From an uncultured Desulfobacterales bacterium (GTDB lineage: Bacteria > Desulfobacterota > Desulfobacteria > Desulfobacterales > SpSt-501): 64,000 nucleotides of DNA. Shown in pieces: positions 43,038 through 53,969 of the stretch (within the stretch, counting starts at the first letter, position 1; each line of letters begins with the position of its first letter). The stretch is taken from NCBI GenBank assembly GCA_938048455.1, contig CALIUY010000007.1, forward strand, positions 1 through 64,000. Reading direction: 5' to 3'. The notes under the pieces were generated by a model. The model was not told the origin of the DNA, did not search any database, and was given only the letters and a program-made list of their open reading frames with translations. Made by a program: the position numbers and the translations under genes.

Positions 43038-46000
43038 AAGAAGACCGCATGCCCCCTACCCGGCGCCCCTGGGCTCAAGCCCTCGGATGGTTCCTCCGGC
43101 CCCTGTTCTCCCGCCGGGGGAACCTCCTCGCCTACGTCGTTCTCGTGATGGTGATCTTCGGCCTGCTCGGGGCGCTCATGGTCTCGTTGTTCAGCACCTC
43201 GCTTGCCGGCTCGGCCGAGGCGAACGCCCGGCGTCGTGCGGTCTACCTCTCCGAGTCCGGGCTGCGCTACGGCATGAGCGAGCTGCGCAACACCGGTTTT
43301 TCCAGCGCGGCGATCAACCGTCTGAACACGACCACCCACCGCCTCTCTCCTGCCGGGGAATTCCGGGTCAACGCCTTCAGCCCCTGGTTCGAGTCGGCGA
43401 CCAACCAATCGATCGAGCCATCCGGCCCGGTGCGGCTGAATGTCGCCAAGGGACGGGTGCCCGAGGGCTTCCTGGGACGGATCCCCGTCACCGCCCCGCT
43501 TCTGCGGCTCGTCAATTTCGACTTCATCAACCTCGGCGGAACGGGCATCCCGGAGACGGCGAAGACCGCGATTGTGGGGGCGTCGCTTATCGACGACAAC
43601 ACACTCGATTTTCAGGCAACCGACGATTTCATCGTCGGCAAGGGCGAGACGATCTGCTTCTCGGTACACCCTTTCGCCGCCGGCCAGACGCTCATGACCC
43701 TGGGAAACTTCGACCTGCAACCGGTCGCCAAAAACATTTTCCCTCTGCGGGACGGAGCCTTCCGCTTCCGGAATTGCGACTTTTACTACCGCTCCGCCGA
43801 AGACCTGGGCGACCGCTTCCGGCTGTACAGCTTAAGCTCGACGCAGATCCCGTGTATCGGGATCCCCTTCACGAACATCCCGGCGGATGAGGAGATCATC
43901 TTCTCGCCGCGGAACTATCTTCTCACCTCACGCGGGATCTCCGGCGAGGTGAGCTACGGCGGCGATCTCGACCATGCGATCGGCGTCACCAGCCACGCGG
44001 GTCTTTCCCCGAACGAGCGCGGCGCGGACATCGCCTTCGAGGAGGAGACCGATCTGGCAAGCGTGCTGCGGCAGGTCAAGCGCTCGGAAAGCGACCGTTT
44101 CGTCACCGTGGATAACGAGCAGAAGGCGATCATCCTGGGCGGCGAATCGGGCCCCGCACTGGGCGGCGTCTTCTTCCGCGACACGCGGAACATCGGGGGC
44201 GTGCGCGAGTACTGCAACGCCCAGGGATGTTTCTTCAACCGCGGGATCCGCGTCTTCTTCACCCTGCAGTACAGCGGGACGGGCGACGGCCTGATCTTCG
44301 CGCTCGTCAACGGCAACCCCGACAAGAACGATACGGCCTCGATCGGGGGCGACATCGAGCGCAGCGAGCTCTTGGGCTTTGCCGGCGACAGCCGCCTCGA
44401 CCCGGCGGGGACGATCTTCCTCGACAACTCCGGTCCTGCGCGGGGGCTTCTGCCGCCGAAGATCGGGCTCGAGTTCGACACCCGGGTCAACTACAGCGCG
44501 GCGCTGGAGCAGAGTCTGCGCTACTGCGAAGGGTCGAGCCTGAACGCCGATACGCGAAACGACCCCGGCGCCGGCGACCGGGACGCCGTCCAGTATGTAT
44601 TCTGGGGCAACAGCTCCTTGAACATCCCCTGCCGCCGGGAACCCTACTGCGGCGGAGCAAGCTCCTGCCGCGGGGACCCCTCCTACGACGACAACCGTCA
44701 CAACGCGACCGGGGACGACACCCCGAACTGGGACTATCGCACGAGCGGAACCCTCGAGTCCTCTCCCGCGGTCGCCGCCGACGGGACGATCTACTTCGGC
44801 TCCGGGGACGGCCACCTCTACGCCTTGAGCCCGAACGGGACCTTGCGCTGGCGTTTCGCTACCGGCGGCCGGGTTTACTCCCCCGCCGTAGGGGGCGGCG
44901 GCACCGTCTATGTCGGCTCAGAGGACGGAAATCTCTATGCCATCCACCCGGATGGCTACGAAACCTGGCGCTACGCGACAGGGGGCGCGGTCAGGACCCG
45001 TCCGGCGATCTCGCCCGTGGGAAACCTCTATTTCGGATCCGATGACGGCTGGTTCTATGCCCTCACTTCCGGGGGCTCGCTGCTGTGGCGGTACAACGAC
45101 GGCTCCCCGATCCGCTCCTCAGCCGCGTTTTCGCCATCCGGCGGGACGGTCTATTTCGGCTCCGATTCCGGCGTCTTCTATGCTTTCACCGCCGCAAGCG
45201 GAACACTGGTCGGCCTTACGGTGCCGACCCCCGTCAACGCCTTCGTCTCCTCCCCCGCCGTGGGCCCGGACGGCCGGGTCTATGTCGGAAACGACAACGG
45301 CCGCATCTACGCCTTCAACAGCGCGGCAAGCGGTGTCGTCTGGTCCGTGGCCACCGGAGAGGCGGTGCGATCGAGCCCCGCGGTGAGTGCCGACGGATCG
45401 GTTTACGCCGGCTCCATGAACGACCGCCTTTATGCGATCGACGCCGCCACCGGTGCGGTGCGCTGGACCTATCAGGCCGGCGGGAACATCCAATCGCCGA
45501 TCGCGACCGATGCCGACAACCACATCTATTTCGGCTCCGACGACAAGCGCGTTTACGCGCTCTACGCCGACGGCAGCGTCAAATGGACCTTCGAGACCGA
45601 CGGGGACGTGCGGGGAAAACCCCTCGTTCTTGCCGACGGGACGGTCTACGCCGCATCCTTCGACTTCCGCCTGTATGCCATCAACCAGTTCGCCAACCCC
45701 AAAAACTACCGCGACCGCCTGATCACCTACGACAGCGGCCGGGTGGGAGGAGTCCCCGCGGTCGTGGACGACCCGAACGAGTGGCTGAAAGGCGCCTCCT
45801 CGCGCGGCCCGTGGGCGGTTCGCATGGAGATCACGCGCAACCGTTTTGCAAGCGGCGGGACCTACGCCTACAGCTTGAAAACCTGGCTCCGCCAGTGCAC
45901 CACCGCGGCCTGCAGCGGCGAAAACGAGCCGCTCTCCAGCTTCTTCGCCGACACCCGCGTCAACTATTCGCCCGCGACACGGCCTGCACAGCTCGAGCAG

Positions 46001-46168
46001 ACCATTCATCTTCTTCCCGCCGATCATGCGGATTTCGAACGCGTCATCTTCGGTTTCACCTCTCAGACCGGGCCGGCCGATCTCCAGACGGCGACCATCC
46101 GCAATTTCCGGCTCAGCTTCATCCGTCCCGAAGACCCCACGGTTTCGAGCGATCCCACCTGGCCTTGA
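43034..46168 (+). CDS. PilX-like anchor fused to lectin-like domain and PQQ-type beta-propeller
   Basis: A 1044-residue surface protein. Residues about 28-60 (LLAYVVLVMVIFGLLGALMV, then ARRRAVYLSESGLRYGMSEL) match the N-terminus of PilX/GspK-type minor pilins. Residues about 385-560 resemble the first half of a legume-like lectin (FFTLQYSGTGDGLIFALVNG, PPKIGLEFDTRVNYSAALEQ, DAVQYVFWGN). Residues about 565-885 hold eight YxGSxDGxxYA repeats of a PQQ-type propeller. From about 890 the lectin fold resumes (PWAVRMEITR, ERVIFGFTSQTG, IRNFRLSFI). Its role is probably an adhesin or sensor at a pseudopilus tip, comparable with PilX plus PilY1. Confidence 0.85.
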   Translation: MKEDRMPPTRRPWAQALGWFLRPLFSRRGNLLAYVVLVMVIFGLLGALMVSLFSTSLAGSAEANARRRAVYLSESGLRYGMSELRNTGFSSAAINRLNTTTHRLSPAGEFRVNAFSPWFESATNQSIEPSGPVRLNVAKGRVPEGFLGRIPVTAPLLRLVNFDFINLGGTGIPETAKTAIVGASLIDDNTLDFQATDDFIVGKGETICFSVHPFAAGQTLMTLGNFDLQPVAKNIFPLRDGAFRFRNCDFYYRSAEDLGDRFRLYSLSSTQIPCIGIPFTNIPADEEIIFSPRNYLLTSRGISGEVSYGGDLDHAIGVTSHAGLSPNERGADIAFEEETDLASVLRQVKRSESDRFVTVDNEQKAIILGGESGPALGGVFFRDTRNIGGVREYCNAQGCFFNRGIRVFFTLQYSGTGDGLIFALVNGNPDKNDTASIGGDIERSELLGFAGDSRLDPAGTIFLDNSGPARGLLPPKIGLEFDTRVNYSAALEQSLRYCEGSSLNADTRNDPGAGDRDAVQYVFWGNSSLNIPCRREPYCGGASSCRGDPSYDDNRHNATGDDTPNWDYRTSGTLESSPAVAADGTIYFGSGDGHLYALSPNGTLRWRFATGGRVYSPAVGGGGTVYVGSEDGNLYAIHPDGYETWRYATGGAVRTRPAISPVGNLYFGSDDGWFYALTSGGSLLWRYNDGSPIRSSAAFSPSGGTVYFGSDSGVFYAFTAASGTLVGLTVPTPVNAFVSSPAVGPDGRVYVGNDNGRIYAFNSAASGVVWSVATGEAVRSSPAVSADGSVYAGSMNDRLYAIDAATGAVRWTYQAGGNIQSPIATDADNHIYFGSDDKRVYALYADGSVKWTFETDGDVRGKPLVLADGTVYAASFDFRLYAINQFANPKNYRDRLITYDSGRVGGVPAVVDDPNEWLKGASSRGPWAVRMEITRNRFASGGTYAYSLKTWLRQCTTAACSGENEPLSSFFADTRVNYSPATRPAQLEQTIHLLPADHADFERVIFGFTSQTGPADLQTATIRNFRLSFIRPEDPTVSSDPTWP

Positions 46169-46276
46169 ACGGGCGGCTGATTTCCAAAAAGCGCGGAAGC
46201 CCGATTGCCGCCTGGGAATGAAAACTCCCATTTTGAGGCAAAATATTTCTTATCTATACGAAATTGCTGTTTTTTC

Positions 46277-46306
46277 TTGACAGCCTAAAATCAGGGAGAG
46301 TAATTT
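46277..46306 (+). promoter_or_regulatory. Candidate promoter of PEP-CTERM gene at 46405
   Basis: TTGACA, 18 bases, TAATTT in an AT-rich gap. The leader to the ATG is about 90 bases. No sigma-54 pattern is seen here, unlike for the gene at 5459. Confidence 0.5.
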
Positions 46307-46404
46307 CGGGTGAACTCGACCGTTCTCTTCTTGTGTCTCTGATGCGGCGTCGTTCTTCTCGGCGGGGGAAATATCGGCCGAAAAGATCCTTGGGGGAGGT
46401 GGTG

Positions 46405-47088
46405 ATGAAAAAGGAAAAGTTTTTATCCCGGACGCTGGTTTTGCTGGTTTTCCTGTTTTTATTCACCCCTCGCCTCGAGGCGGTCCCCATCGAACTGAAT
46501 TTCCTGTACTCCGGCGCCACGCCGGGGGACACCGCACCTTGGCTTACCGCCGATGTGAGCGACCGGTCGGGGGGCGGCGTACTTTTGCTTCTCGATGCGC
46601 GGAACCTCACCGGCACCCAGTTCGTCGGCTCATGGTTTTTCAATTTGTACAATTTAAGCGCCAGCACCGTTGTGCTTCCCTCCTTCGAAGCCGGTTACAT
46701 TCCCCCGGCCTTGTTCGCCTTTTCCTTCAGCCCGAGCGGTGGGCTGGGTTTGGGTACAAGCCCGCTGAGCGGCTTCGAGATCGAATTCAATTTCGCGTCT
46801 TCCAACAACGGAAACGGCAACCGCTTCACCGCCGGAGAGACCCTGCGCGTGATCCTCCCGGAGGTGACCGCCAGCTCCTTCTTCCCCCCTCCGGATGCAG
46901 AGGGCTACCTCTCCGCCGCGCACATCCAGGGGATTTCTCTCGACTCGTCCGTTGATGGAAGCGCTTGGATCGCGGCCCGAAGCACGACTCCCCCCAGGCC
47001 GCAGCCCGTCCCGGAGCCAAGTACGATCCTGTTTCTGGCTCTGGGTTTGACCGTGACGGCGGGATTCCTGCGCAGAAGGGTTTCCTAA
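46405..47088 (+). CDS. PEP-CTERM sorting domain-containing exported protein
   Basis: 227 residues. The signal LVLLVFLFLFTPRLEA is followed by a beta-rich body (PIELNFLYSGATPGDTAPWL and FAFSFSPSGGLGLGTSPLSG). The end is PQPVPEPSTILFLALGLTVT, then AGFLRRRVS, a PEP-CTERM signal. It looks like a secreted structural protein anchored or released after exosortase cleavage. GGGGGAGG lies near the ATG at 46405. It follows the pseudopilin operon with a 236-base gap and its own terminator, so it is not part of it. Confidence 0.88.
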   Translation: MKKEKFLSRTLVLLVFLFLFTPRLEAVPIELNFLYSGATPGDTAPWLTADVSDRSGGGVLLLLDARNLTGTQFVGSWFFNLYNLSASTVVLPSFEAGYIPPALFAFSFSPSGGLGLGTSPLSGFEIEFNFASSNNGNGNRFTAGETLRVILPEVTASSFFPPPDAEGYLSAAHIQGISLDSSVDGSAWIAARSTTPPRPQPVPEPSTILFLALGLTVTAGFLRRRVS

Positions 47089-47128
47089 GGAAAAACGCCG
47101 AGCAGCTCTCGAGCGAGCCACGATCACC

Positions 47129-47160
47129 GGGCAGGGAAATTCCTCCCTGCCCTTTCTTTT
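47129..47160 (+). terminator. Rho-independent terminator after PEP-CTERM gene
   Basis: A 9-bp stem GGGCAGGGA / TCCCTGCCC with a 6-base loop followed by TTTCTTTTTC. Confidence 0.85.
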
Positions 47161-47162
47161 TC

Positions 47163-48113
47163 CTACGGCGCCTCCGCGCCGCATTCCTCCTCGAACCAGT
47201 CGGGGTCCGGCGCGGCGGGCTGCTTGACGATAAGCACACTCGCCTCCGTCCGCGGCAGGATGCGCATGGGGAGGGTCCCGATCGTGCGGCGGTGCACGTC
47301 GTGCTTGCCGCTCTCGCCCAGGACGAGGAGAGCGTCCGCCCCGGCGGCATCGAGGATCACGCGGTAGCGCCGCGGCCCCACGGGCCGGGAGATCGCAGCC
47401 TTGCGGCCGGCCCGGGCGAGCCAGGCGGCCGCGGCGTTCAGGCAGCGCTGGGCGCGGCGGTGCTCCTCGGGCGGGGAGTCGGGCCGGTGGGCGCAGAGAA
47501 GCTCGATCGGGCCTTCGAGTGCGGGGAGCATCTTTTCGAGAAAAGGGAAGATGCGGTGCGAGGAGGGGGATCCGTCGGCGCAAACGATGATCCGGCTGGC
47601 AAGTCCCCCCCGGCGCGCGACGAGAAAGGAGGCATGCAGATCGAGGGCGAAGCGCCGGGGGGTGTTGAGCGGCGCAAAGCGCCCGAGCGCACCCCGGCGG
47701 GGCGCGGCGCAAACGACGAGATCGATCGCCTGCTCTTCGATCTCGTGGTTCAGCTCCTCGACGAGATCCCCGAAGCGCTCGACGAAGGTGACCTGCCCCC
47801 CCGCTGTCCGCTCGAGGTGAAAGCTCACCCCGTGGGCGGCGTCGCGCAGCCGGATCCCGGAAAAGGGGGAGAGCCGCCCCGCCTGCCGCAGCCGGTCGGC
47901 CGCGCCGAGAAGGATGCGGATTCCCTGGGGCAGGCCCGTGCGGTCGGCGACCGAAAGATCCTCCCCGAGCGGCGGCGGCGGCTCGGCGGCCGGGGTGCCG
48001 CGCCGCACGAAGGCGATCGTCCACTCGCCGGGGATCCGGGAGGCGATCGCGGCCGAAAGCTCGAGCGCCCGGGCCGACTCGGCTTTGTCGTTCACGAGAG
48101 TGAGAAGATTCAC
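47163..48113 (-). CDS. Tandem universal stress protein
   Basis: 316 residues with two Usp-like halves. The first starts LLTLVNDKAESARALELSAA; the second starts RIIVCADGSPSSHRIFPFLE and ends with VLGESGKHDVHRRTIGTLPM, a degenerate ATP motif, and ASVLIVKQP. The start is GTG with GGAGG seven bases upstream, and overlaps the SulP stop (GTGA), so the two are coupled. In the N-half the nucleotide motif is weak. It probably regulates the transporter or responds to its substrate. Confidence 0.82.
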   Translation of the reverse strand: MNLLTLVNDKAESARALELSAAIASRIPGEWTIAFVRRGTPAAEPPPPLGEDLSVADRTGLPQGIRILLGAADRLRQAGRLSPFSGIRLRDAAHGVSFHLERTAGGQVTFVERFGDLVEELNHEIEEQAIDLVVCAAPRRGALGRFAPLNTPRRFALDLHASFLVARRGGLASRIIVCADGSPSSHRIFPFLEKMLPALEGPIELLCAHRPDSPPEEHRRAQRCLNAAAAWLARAGRKAAISRPVGPRRYRVILDAAGADALLVLGESGKHDVHRRTIGTLPMRILPRTEASVLIVKQPAAPDPDWFEEECGAEAP

Positions 48114-49945
48114 CTTGGTTCCTCCTTGGCGGCCGGACCGCCCCCGCCGGCTCTTGCCGCCTCGAGCGCGCAACGCGGCCGCACCCCTTTTCCCAGGATC
48201 TCCCAGTTGCCGCGTTTGAGTTCCGGGCATTCATGGAACACCGCGAACTCGCAGGCCGCGCAGACCACCGGGCAGAAATTCTCGCGCATGGCCTGCCGGA
48301 TCGCCGCCCCGGTGGTCGGTCGGATGTGCGTGTCGCCCACGCGCTCGAGCAAGCCGGAGTTCTTGAACACCTGAAAGACGCGGTTGTTCACCCCGGAAAA
48401 GTAGATCCCTCCGCCGCGGCGGCGGAGCTCCTCGCCGATTCCGTCGATCACGTGGACGCCGCTCGCATCGAGGTTGTTCACCTGGTGCATGCGCAGCAAA
48501 AGACAGGCCATCCGCCGGTGGCTGCGCAGCCGCCGCTGCAGGTCCTCCTGCACCCAGGCGGCCGAGCCGAAGAAGATCGAGCCCTCGATGCGCACGATGT
48601 CCATCTGGCAGCAAAGCACGCCCCGCCTCGCGCGCACCATCTTGCCGCTGATGAGATCCGGAACCGTGGAGTAGATCCGCGGCCGCGAGGTCGTCTTGAG
48701 GTAGAGGGCGATCGAAAGCAGGACTCCGGCGAAGACGGCGAACTCGATCGAAAGAACGATCACGGACAGGAAGGTCACGACCAGGACGGCGGCGTCGCTG
48801 CGTGTGGCCCGCACGATGCGGCGGATCTCCCGCAGGTGGACCATTTCCCAGGAGACGACGAGCAGGGCGCCGGCGAGCGCGGCGATGGGAATGCGGGCGG
48901 CGAGAGGGGCGGCCGCCAGCACGGTGAGGGCGACCGCCGCGGCGGCGACCATGCCGCTCAAGGGGGTGTTCGCCCCGCTTTTGAAATTGACGGCCGAACG
49001 GGTGAACGAGCCGCTTCCGGGGTAGCCGCTGAAGAGACCCGCCGCGAGGTTCGCCATGCCCTGGCCGATGAATTCCTGATCCACGTTCAGCCGCTGGCGC
49101 GTCTCGGAGGCGATCGCCTTGGCGATCGACACCGCCTCCACCAGGCCGAGGACGGCGATCGCGACCGCGCCCGGGACAAGCCGCGGGATCTCCTCCCAAG
49201 AGACGCGCGGGATCCGAAAGGGCGGCAGGCTCTGCGGAATCGCCCCCACGACGGCGACCCCGCGGCGGTCGAGGTCGAAGAGGGCGACGGCCGCCCCGCA
49301 GAGGGCAAGCGCCAGGAGCGTCCCCGGCCAGGCGGGACGGAGTTTTTTCACCACCACGATCGTCACGACGGTGAACACGCCGAGCAGGCAGGTCTCGGCG
49401 TGCGTCCGGGGCAGCGCGGCGGCAAGCTCGGCGAGCGCCTTGAGAAAGTGCGCGCCCTTGCCCGCCTCCACGCCGAAAAAGTTGGGCAGCTGCTTGAAGC
49501 CGATCAGGAAGGCCGCCCCCGTGCTGAAGCCGACGATCACCGAATGGGAGACGAAATCCAGAAGCGCCCCCAGCCGCAAAAGCCCCATCGCCACCTGAAT
49601 CCCCCCGACGAGGAGCGCAAGCGCCAGGGCGTGCTCGACCCACGAGGGGTCCCCCGGGGCGAGCACCCCGGAGAGGGTCGTAAAGACGACGAGCGAGACG
49701 GCGGTCGTGGGCCCGGTGACGAGATGGGCCGAGCTCCCCCACAGGCAGGCCGCGAGCGTAGGGACGACCGACGCGTAGAGCCCGTAGTGCACGGGCAGCC
49801 CGGCGATCAGGGCGTAGGCCATGGACTGGGGGATCGCCACGACCGCGACGGTCAACCCGGCGACGAGATCACCCTTCAGGTGCCGCCGGGGGTACGCGAC
49901 GAGCCAAGAGGAAAAGGGCGCCAACTGGGAGAGAAATCCGACCAC
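48110..49945 (-). CDS. SulP family anion transporter with STAS domain and Cys-rich tail
   Basis: 611 residues. About 12 helices begin with GDLVAGLTVAVVAIPQSMAY, the SulP signature, and include FSGYPGSGSFTRSAVNFKSG. A STAS domain (about 440-545) has LLLRMHQVNNLDASGVHVID. The family moves sulfate, bicarbonate or other anions. The last 60 residues hold CPVVCAACEFAVFHECPELK and a further RC, six cysteines that could bind a metal or cluster, unlike ordinary SulP tails. GTG start. Overlaps the Usp gene by four bases. Confidence 0.9.
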   Translation of the reverse strand: MVGFLSQLAPFSSWLVAYPRRHLKGDLVAGLTVAVVAIPQSMAYALIAGLPVHYGLYASVVPTLAACLWGSSAHLVTGPTTAVSLVVFTTLSGVLAPGDPSWVEHALALALLVGGIQVAMGLLRLGALLDFVSHSVIVGFSTGAAFLIGFKQLPNFFGVEAGKGAHFLKALAELAAALPRTHAETCLLGVFTVVTIVVVKKLRPAWPGTLLALALCGAAVALFDLDRRGVAVVGAIPQSLPPFRIPRVSWEEIPRLVPGAVAIAVLGLVEAVSIAKAIASETRQRLNVDQEFIGQGMANLAAGLFSGYPGSGSFTRSAVNFKSGANTPLSGMVAAAAVALTVLAAAPLAARIPIAALAGALLVVSWEMVHLREIRRIVRATRSDAAVLVVTFLSVIVLSIEFAVFAGVLLSIALYLKTTSRPRIYSTVPDLISGKMVRARRGVLCCQMDIVRIEGSIFFGSAAWVQEDLQRRLRSHRRMACLLLRMHQVNNLDASGVHVIDGIGEELRRRGGGIYFSGVNNRVFQVFKNSGLLERVGDTHIRPTTGAAIRQAMRENFCPVVCAACEFAVFHECPELKRGNWEILGKGVRPRCALEAARAGGGGPAAKEEPR

Positions 49946-50087
49946 GGCCGATCCCGCGGACCCGGCGGAGTTTTCCCGGCCGTGAGCGATTCCCCCGCTT
50001 TGCCCACGGCGAGCCGAGCCGGGCTGCGGCCGACCTTACGCTCTCGCAGAAGGCGAGTCAATCGGGGAAAGCCGCCGCGCAGCGCCC

Positions 50088-51209
<1,122 letters not shown>

Positions 51210-51265
51210 GGTTGACCTCCGTCGCTTGAATCCCGGAGGGAACATGAGAACCGCGAAGGAAGCTG

Positions 51266-51775
51266 TCAATCCTCGAGGGAAGAAATCGCCGGGCCGGAGC
51301 CTGATGCGGGGGAAACGCAGAGATCGAGCGGCCGGGCGCCGGGCAGGACCCGGAAGCCGCCGGGGGCCATGGCAAGCATCCCCCCCCGGCCGCCGGCGTT
51401 GATGAGAATCCTTTCCCGATCGAGGATCGTCCGCTCGAACACGGCGGCAAGCGCATGCCGGGTTCCGAAGGGGCTCATCCCGCCCACGCGGTAGCCGGTC
51501 ACCCGCTCGACGTCGGACGGATCGGCCGGACGCACGCGTTTGCGGCCGAGCGCCTGCGCCAGCCGCCGCAAGTCCAGTTCGCGGTCGCCCGGCAGGAGCG
51601 CAAGAAGGAAACCGCCCGCGCCCGTCTCGACCACGAGCGTCTTCACCGCCTCGCCGAGCGCAACCCCGGTCGCCCGCGCGGCGAAGGCGGCCCCCTTCGC
51701 CGCATGCTCGTAGCGGACGACGCGGAAAGGGATGCCCCGGGCGGCGAGCCAGCGTGCGCCCCGCGCGACGCTCAC
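51266..51775 (-). CDS. YbaK/EbsC-type aminoacyl-tRNA deacylase
   Basis: About 169 residues in the YbaK editing fold, whose members hydrolyse mischarged Cys-tRNA(Pro) or similar. [20 protein letters not shown], then [40 protein letters not shown] and [20 protein letters not shown] are as in YbaK. The GTG at 51775 has AAGGGGA about nine bases before it and is preferred; ATG at 51808 adds eleven residues. Divergent from the histidine kinase gene. Confidence 0.85.
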   Translation of the reverse strand: MSVARGARWLAARGIPFRVVRYEHAAKGAAFAARATGVALGEAVKTLVVETGAGGFLLALLPGDRELDLRRLAQALGRKRVRPADPSDVERVTGYRVGGMSPFGTRHALAAVFERTILDRERILINAGGRGGMLAMAPGGFRVLPGARPLDLCVSPASGSGPAISSLED

Positions 51776-51889
51776 GGCTCGAATTCCCCTTGGTTCCAAA
51801 GTCCGCATTGTGGTAGAGTGACCGGCGCCCTGTGCGATGCGGCGCCTCCGGATGCCCCCTGGGAAGCCAAACGACGCGGGAGCCTCCCC

Positions 51890-53608
51890 ATGAGACCTTC
51901 AAGCCTCAATCTGCGCAAGCCCTCGGACTCGATGGTGCTGTCGGTCATCCTCATCTCGACCGTCTATTGGGTGCTCGATTCCATCCTGAACATCTTCTTC
52001 TCGAACCAATTCAATCTCATCAAACAGCTGATCGGGCCGGACCTCTACGACATCTACATCCGGGTCGTCGTCCTCTGCCTGCTCGTCATCTTGGGCTCCC
52101 ACGCCCAGTCGATCATCAACCGTCTCAAGGAGGCGACCCGGAGGCTGAACGAGTCCGAGGAGCTGTGGCGCTCGCTCGTCGAGACCGCCCCCGACACGAT
52201 CCTCACCGTGGACCAGTCCGGCACGGTGCGTTTTGCGAACCACGCGCTCGCCGGCATGCCGCCGGGGCTCATGATCGGCCGCTCCTTCCACGACCTTCTG
52301 CCCGAAGAGGCGCGCAAGACCTCGCGGGAAATCGTACGCAACGTCTTCCAGACGGGCGAGACGGACATCTTCGAGGTGCTGATGGAAAACGGGCGGCGCT
52401 CGCTCTGGTACACCTTCCGCATCGGGCCGCTCAGGCTCGAGCGCCGGGTGATCGCCGCCACGATCATCGCCACCGATACGACCGAGTTCAAGCGCGCCGA
52501 GGAGCTCACGCGCTACAAAGAGCTCTTCGAGAACGTGGGCGACTGCGTCTTCATCCTCAACGAGAAAGGGGTCGTCATGGAGTGCAACGACCGCGTGCGC
52601 GAAAGCACGGGCTTCGAACCGCGCGAGCTCGTCGCCCGCCCGCTCGTGGAGTTCGCGGTCCCCGAAGAGGCCGAGCAACTCGCCGCCGTGCTCGCGGAGG
52701 CCGGCGCGGGCCGGGAGGCGCGGCTTGAGGTCCAGCTTCGCACCCGCGAGGGGGGGGCGATCCCCTTCGATCTGAGTTGCCGCCGGATCGTCTACCTGGG
52801 CGAGCCCTGCCGTCTTTGCGTCGCCCGCGACACCACGGCGATGAAGCGGCTGCAAAACCAGCTCATCCGCTCCGAGCGCCTGGCCGCCACCGGCCAGCTG
52901 GCGGCCTCGATCGCCCACGAGATCAACTCCCCCCTGCAGGGGATCACCGCCCTGCTCAACGTCCTGCGCACGACCTACAGCGGCGACGAATACCTTCAGC
53001 GCAAGCTCGAGCTGATCAAGAGCGCTTTCAACAGCATCCGCGACACGGTCAAAAACCTGATCGACCTGAACCGTCCGGGCAAGGAGCGCAAACAGCTCGT
53101 GGACATGAACCAGGTGGTCGAGAACACCTTCGCGCTCGTCAAAAGCCTGCTCAAGAAGAACATGATCACCCCGCGTCTCGAGCTGCAGGCCGAGCGGGCG
53201 ACGCTGTTCGCCTCTCCGCAGCAGATGGGGCAGGTGCTCATGAACCTCGTGAACAACGCCGCTGAGGCCATCACCGGAATTCCCGGCTACCTCGAGCGGG
53301 TCCACCTCCAGCAGGGCGCCTTCGGCGAGATCGCCGTGCGCACCTACAACCGCGGCGACGAATTCGTGATCGAAATCTCCGACACCGGCCCCGGCATTCC
53401 GCCGAAGGACCTGAACCGCATCTTCGACCCCTTCTTCACGACCAAGAAGACGATGGGGATGGGGGTGGGCCTGTCGATCTGTTTAGGGATCGTGGAAGAC
53501 CACCGCGGCCGCATCACGGCCGAAAACATCCCCGGGGGCGGAGCCAAGTTCACGATCGCTCTGCCGCTCAAGTCGGCCGATGCCGCGCTGCAGCCGGCTC
53601 TCGCCTGA
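51890..53608 (+). CDS. Membrane-bound PAS-PAS sensor histidine kinase
   Basis: 572 residues. Two transmembrane helices (about 15-37 and 55-75) enclose a short loop. Then come PAS1 ([20 protein letters not shown]) and PAS2 ([20 protein letters not shown]). The HisKA part carries the phospho-His in [20 protein letters not shown]. The ATPase has [23 protein letters not shown] and [10 protein letters not shown]. It detects a signal in the membrane or cytoplasm and phosphorylates a regulator not encoded here. Shows the NtrB-like form often used with sigma-54 activators. Confidence 0.93.
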   Translation: MRPSSLNLRKPSDSMVLSVILISTVYWVLDSILNIFFSNQFNLIKQLIGPDLYDIYIRVVVLCLLVILGSHAQSIINRLKEATRRLNESEELWRSLVETAPDTILTVDQSGTVRFANHALAGMPPGLMIGRSFHDLLPEEARKTSREIVRNVFQTGETDIFEVLMENGRRSLWYTFRIGPLRLERRVIAATIIATDTTEFKRAEELTRYKELFENVGDCVFILNEKGVVMECNDRVRESTGFEPRELVARPLVEFAVPEEAEQLAAVLAEAGAGREARLEVQLRTREGGAIPFDLSCRRIVYLGEPCRLCVARDTTAMKRLQNQLIRSERLAATGQLAASIAHEINSPLQGITALLNVLRTTYSGDEYLQRKLELIKSAFNSIRDTVKNLIDLNRPGKERKQLVDMNQVVENTFALVKSLLKKNMITPRLELQAERATLFASPQQMGQVLMNLVNNAAEAITGIPGYLERVHLQQGAFGEIAVRTYNRGDEFVIEISDTGPGIPPKDLNRIFDPFFTTKKTMGMGVGLSICLGIVEDHRGRITAENIPGGGAKFTIALPLKSADAALQPALA

Positions 53609-53618
53609 TGCCGCGCCG

Positions 53619-53969
53619 CTATCCTTCCGCCGGCCGGCCGCATTCCTTGCAGCGGCCGTCCGGGCCGATCACCCCGATGCAGGAGTCGTCGCTGCAAAGA
53701 CGCCGCCTATCCCAGTCGTCGTCGCTCGCGGGGTCCGCCGAGGACGCCGCCTCCTCCGCGACGGGCGCAGGCTCCGGGGCCTCCGGGCGCTCCCGCACCG
53801 CGGGCGCGGGGGCCGGCTGCGGTGCGGCCCCTTCCGCGGGCCGCCCGCACTCCTTGCAGCGGCCGTCGGGACCGATCACCCCGATGCAGGACTCGTCGCC
53901 GCACAGGCGCCGTTCTTCCCAGCCCCCGTCCTCGTCGGCGCCTTCGGGCGGGTCGGAAACTGCAGTCAT
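53619..53969 (-). CDS. Small protein with duplicated zinc ribbons
   Basis: 116 residues. The unit SCIGVIGPDGRCKECGRPAE occurs twice, each preceded by RRLCxDxS, so each has four Cys in a C-x4-C-x9-C-x2-C zinc ribbon. The linker is rich in Ala, Pro and Glu. It probably binds zinc and a partner protein or nucleic acid; no function is known. The ATG overlaps the HAD stop (ATGA) and it is the last gene of a DUF1573-HAD-zinc ribbon operon. Confidence 0.75.
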   Translation of the reverse strand: MTAVSDPPEGADEDGGWEERRLCGDESCIGVIGPDGRCKECGRPAEGAAPQPAPAPAVRERPEAPEPAPVAEEAASSADPASDDDWDRRRLCSDDSCIGVIGPDGRCKECGRPAEG

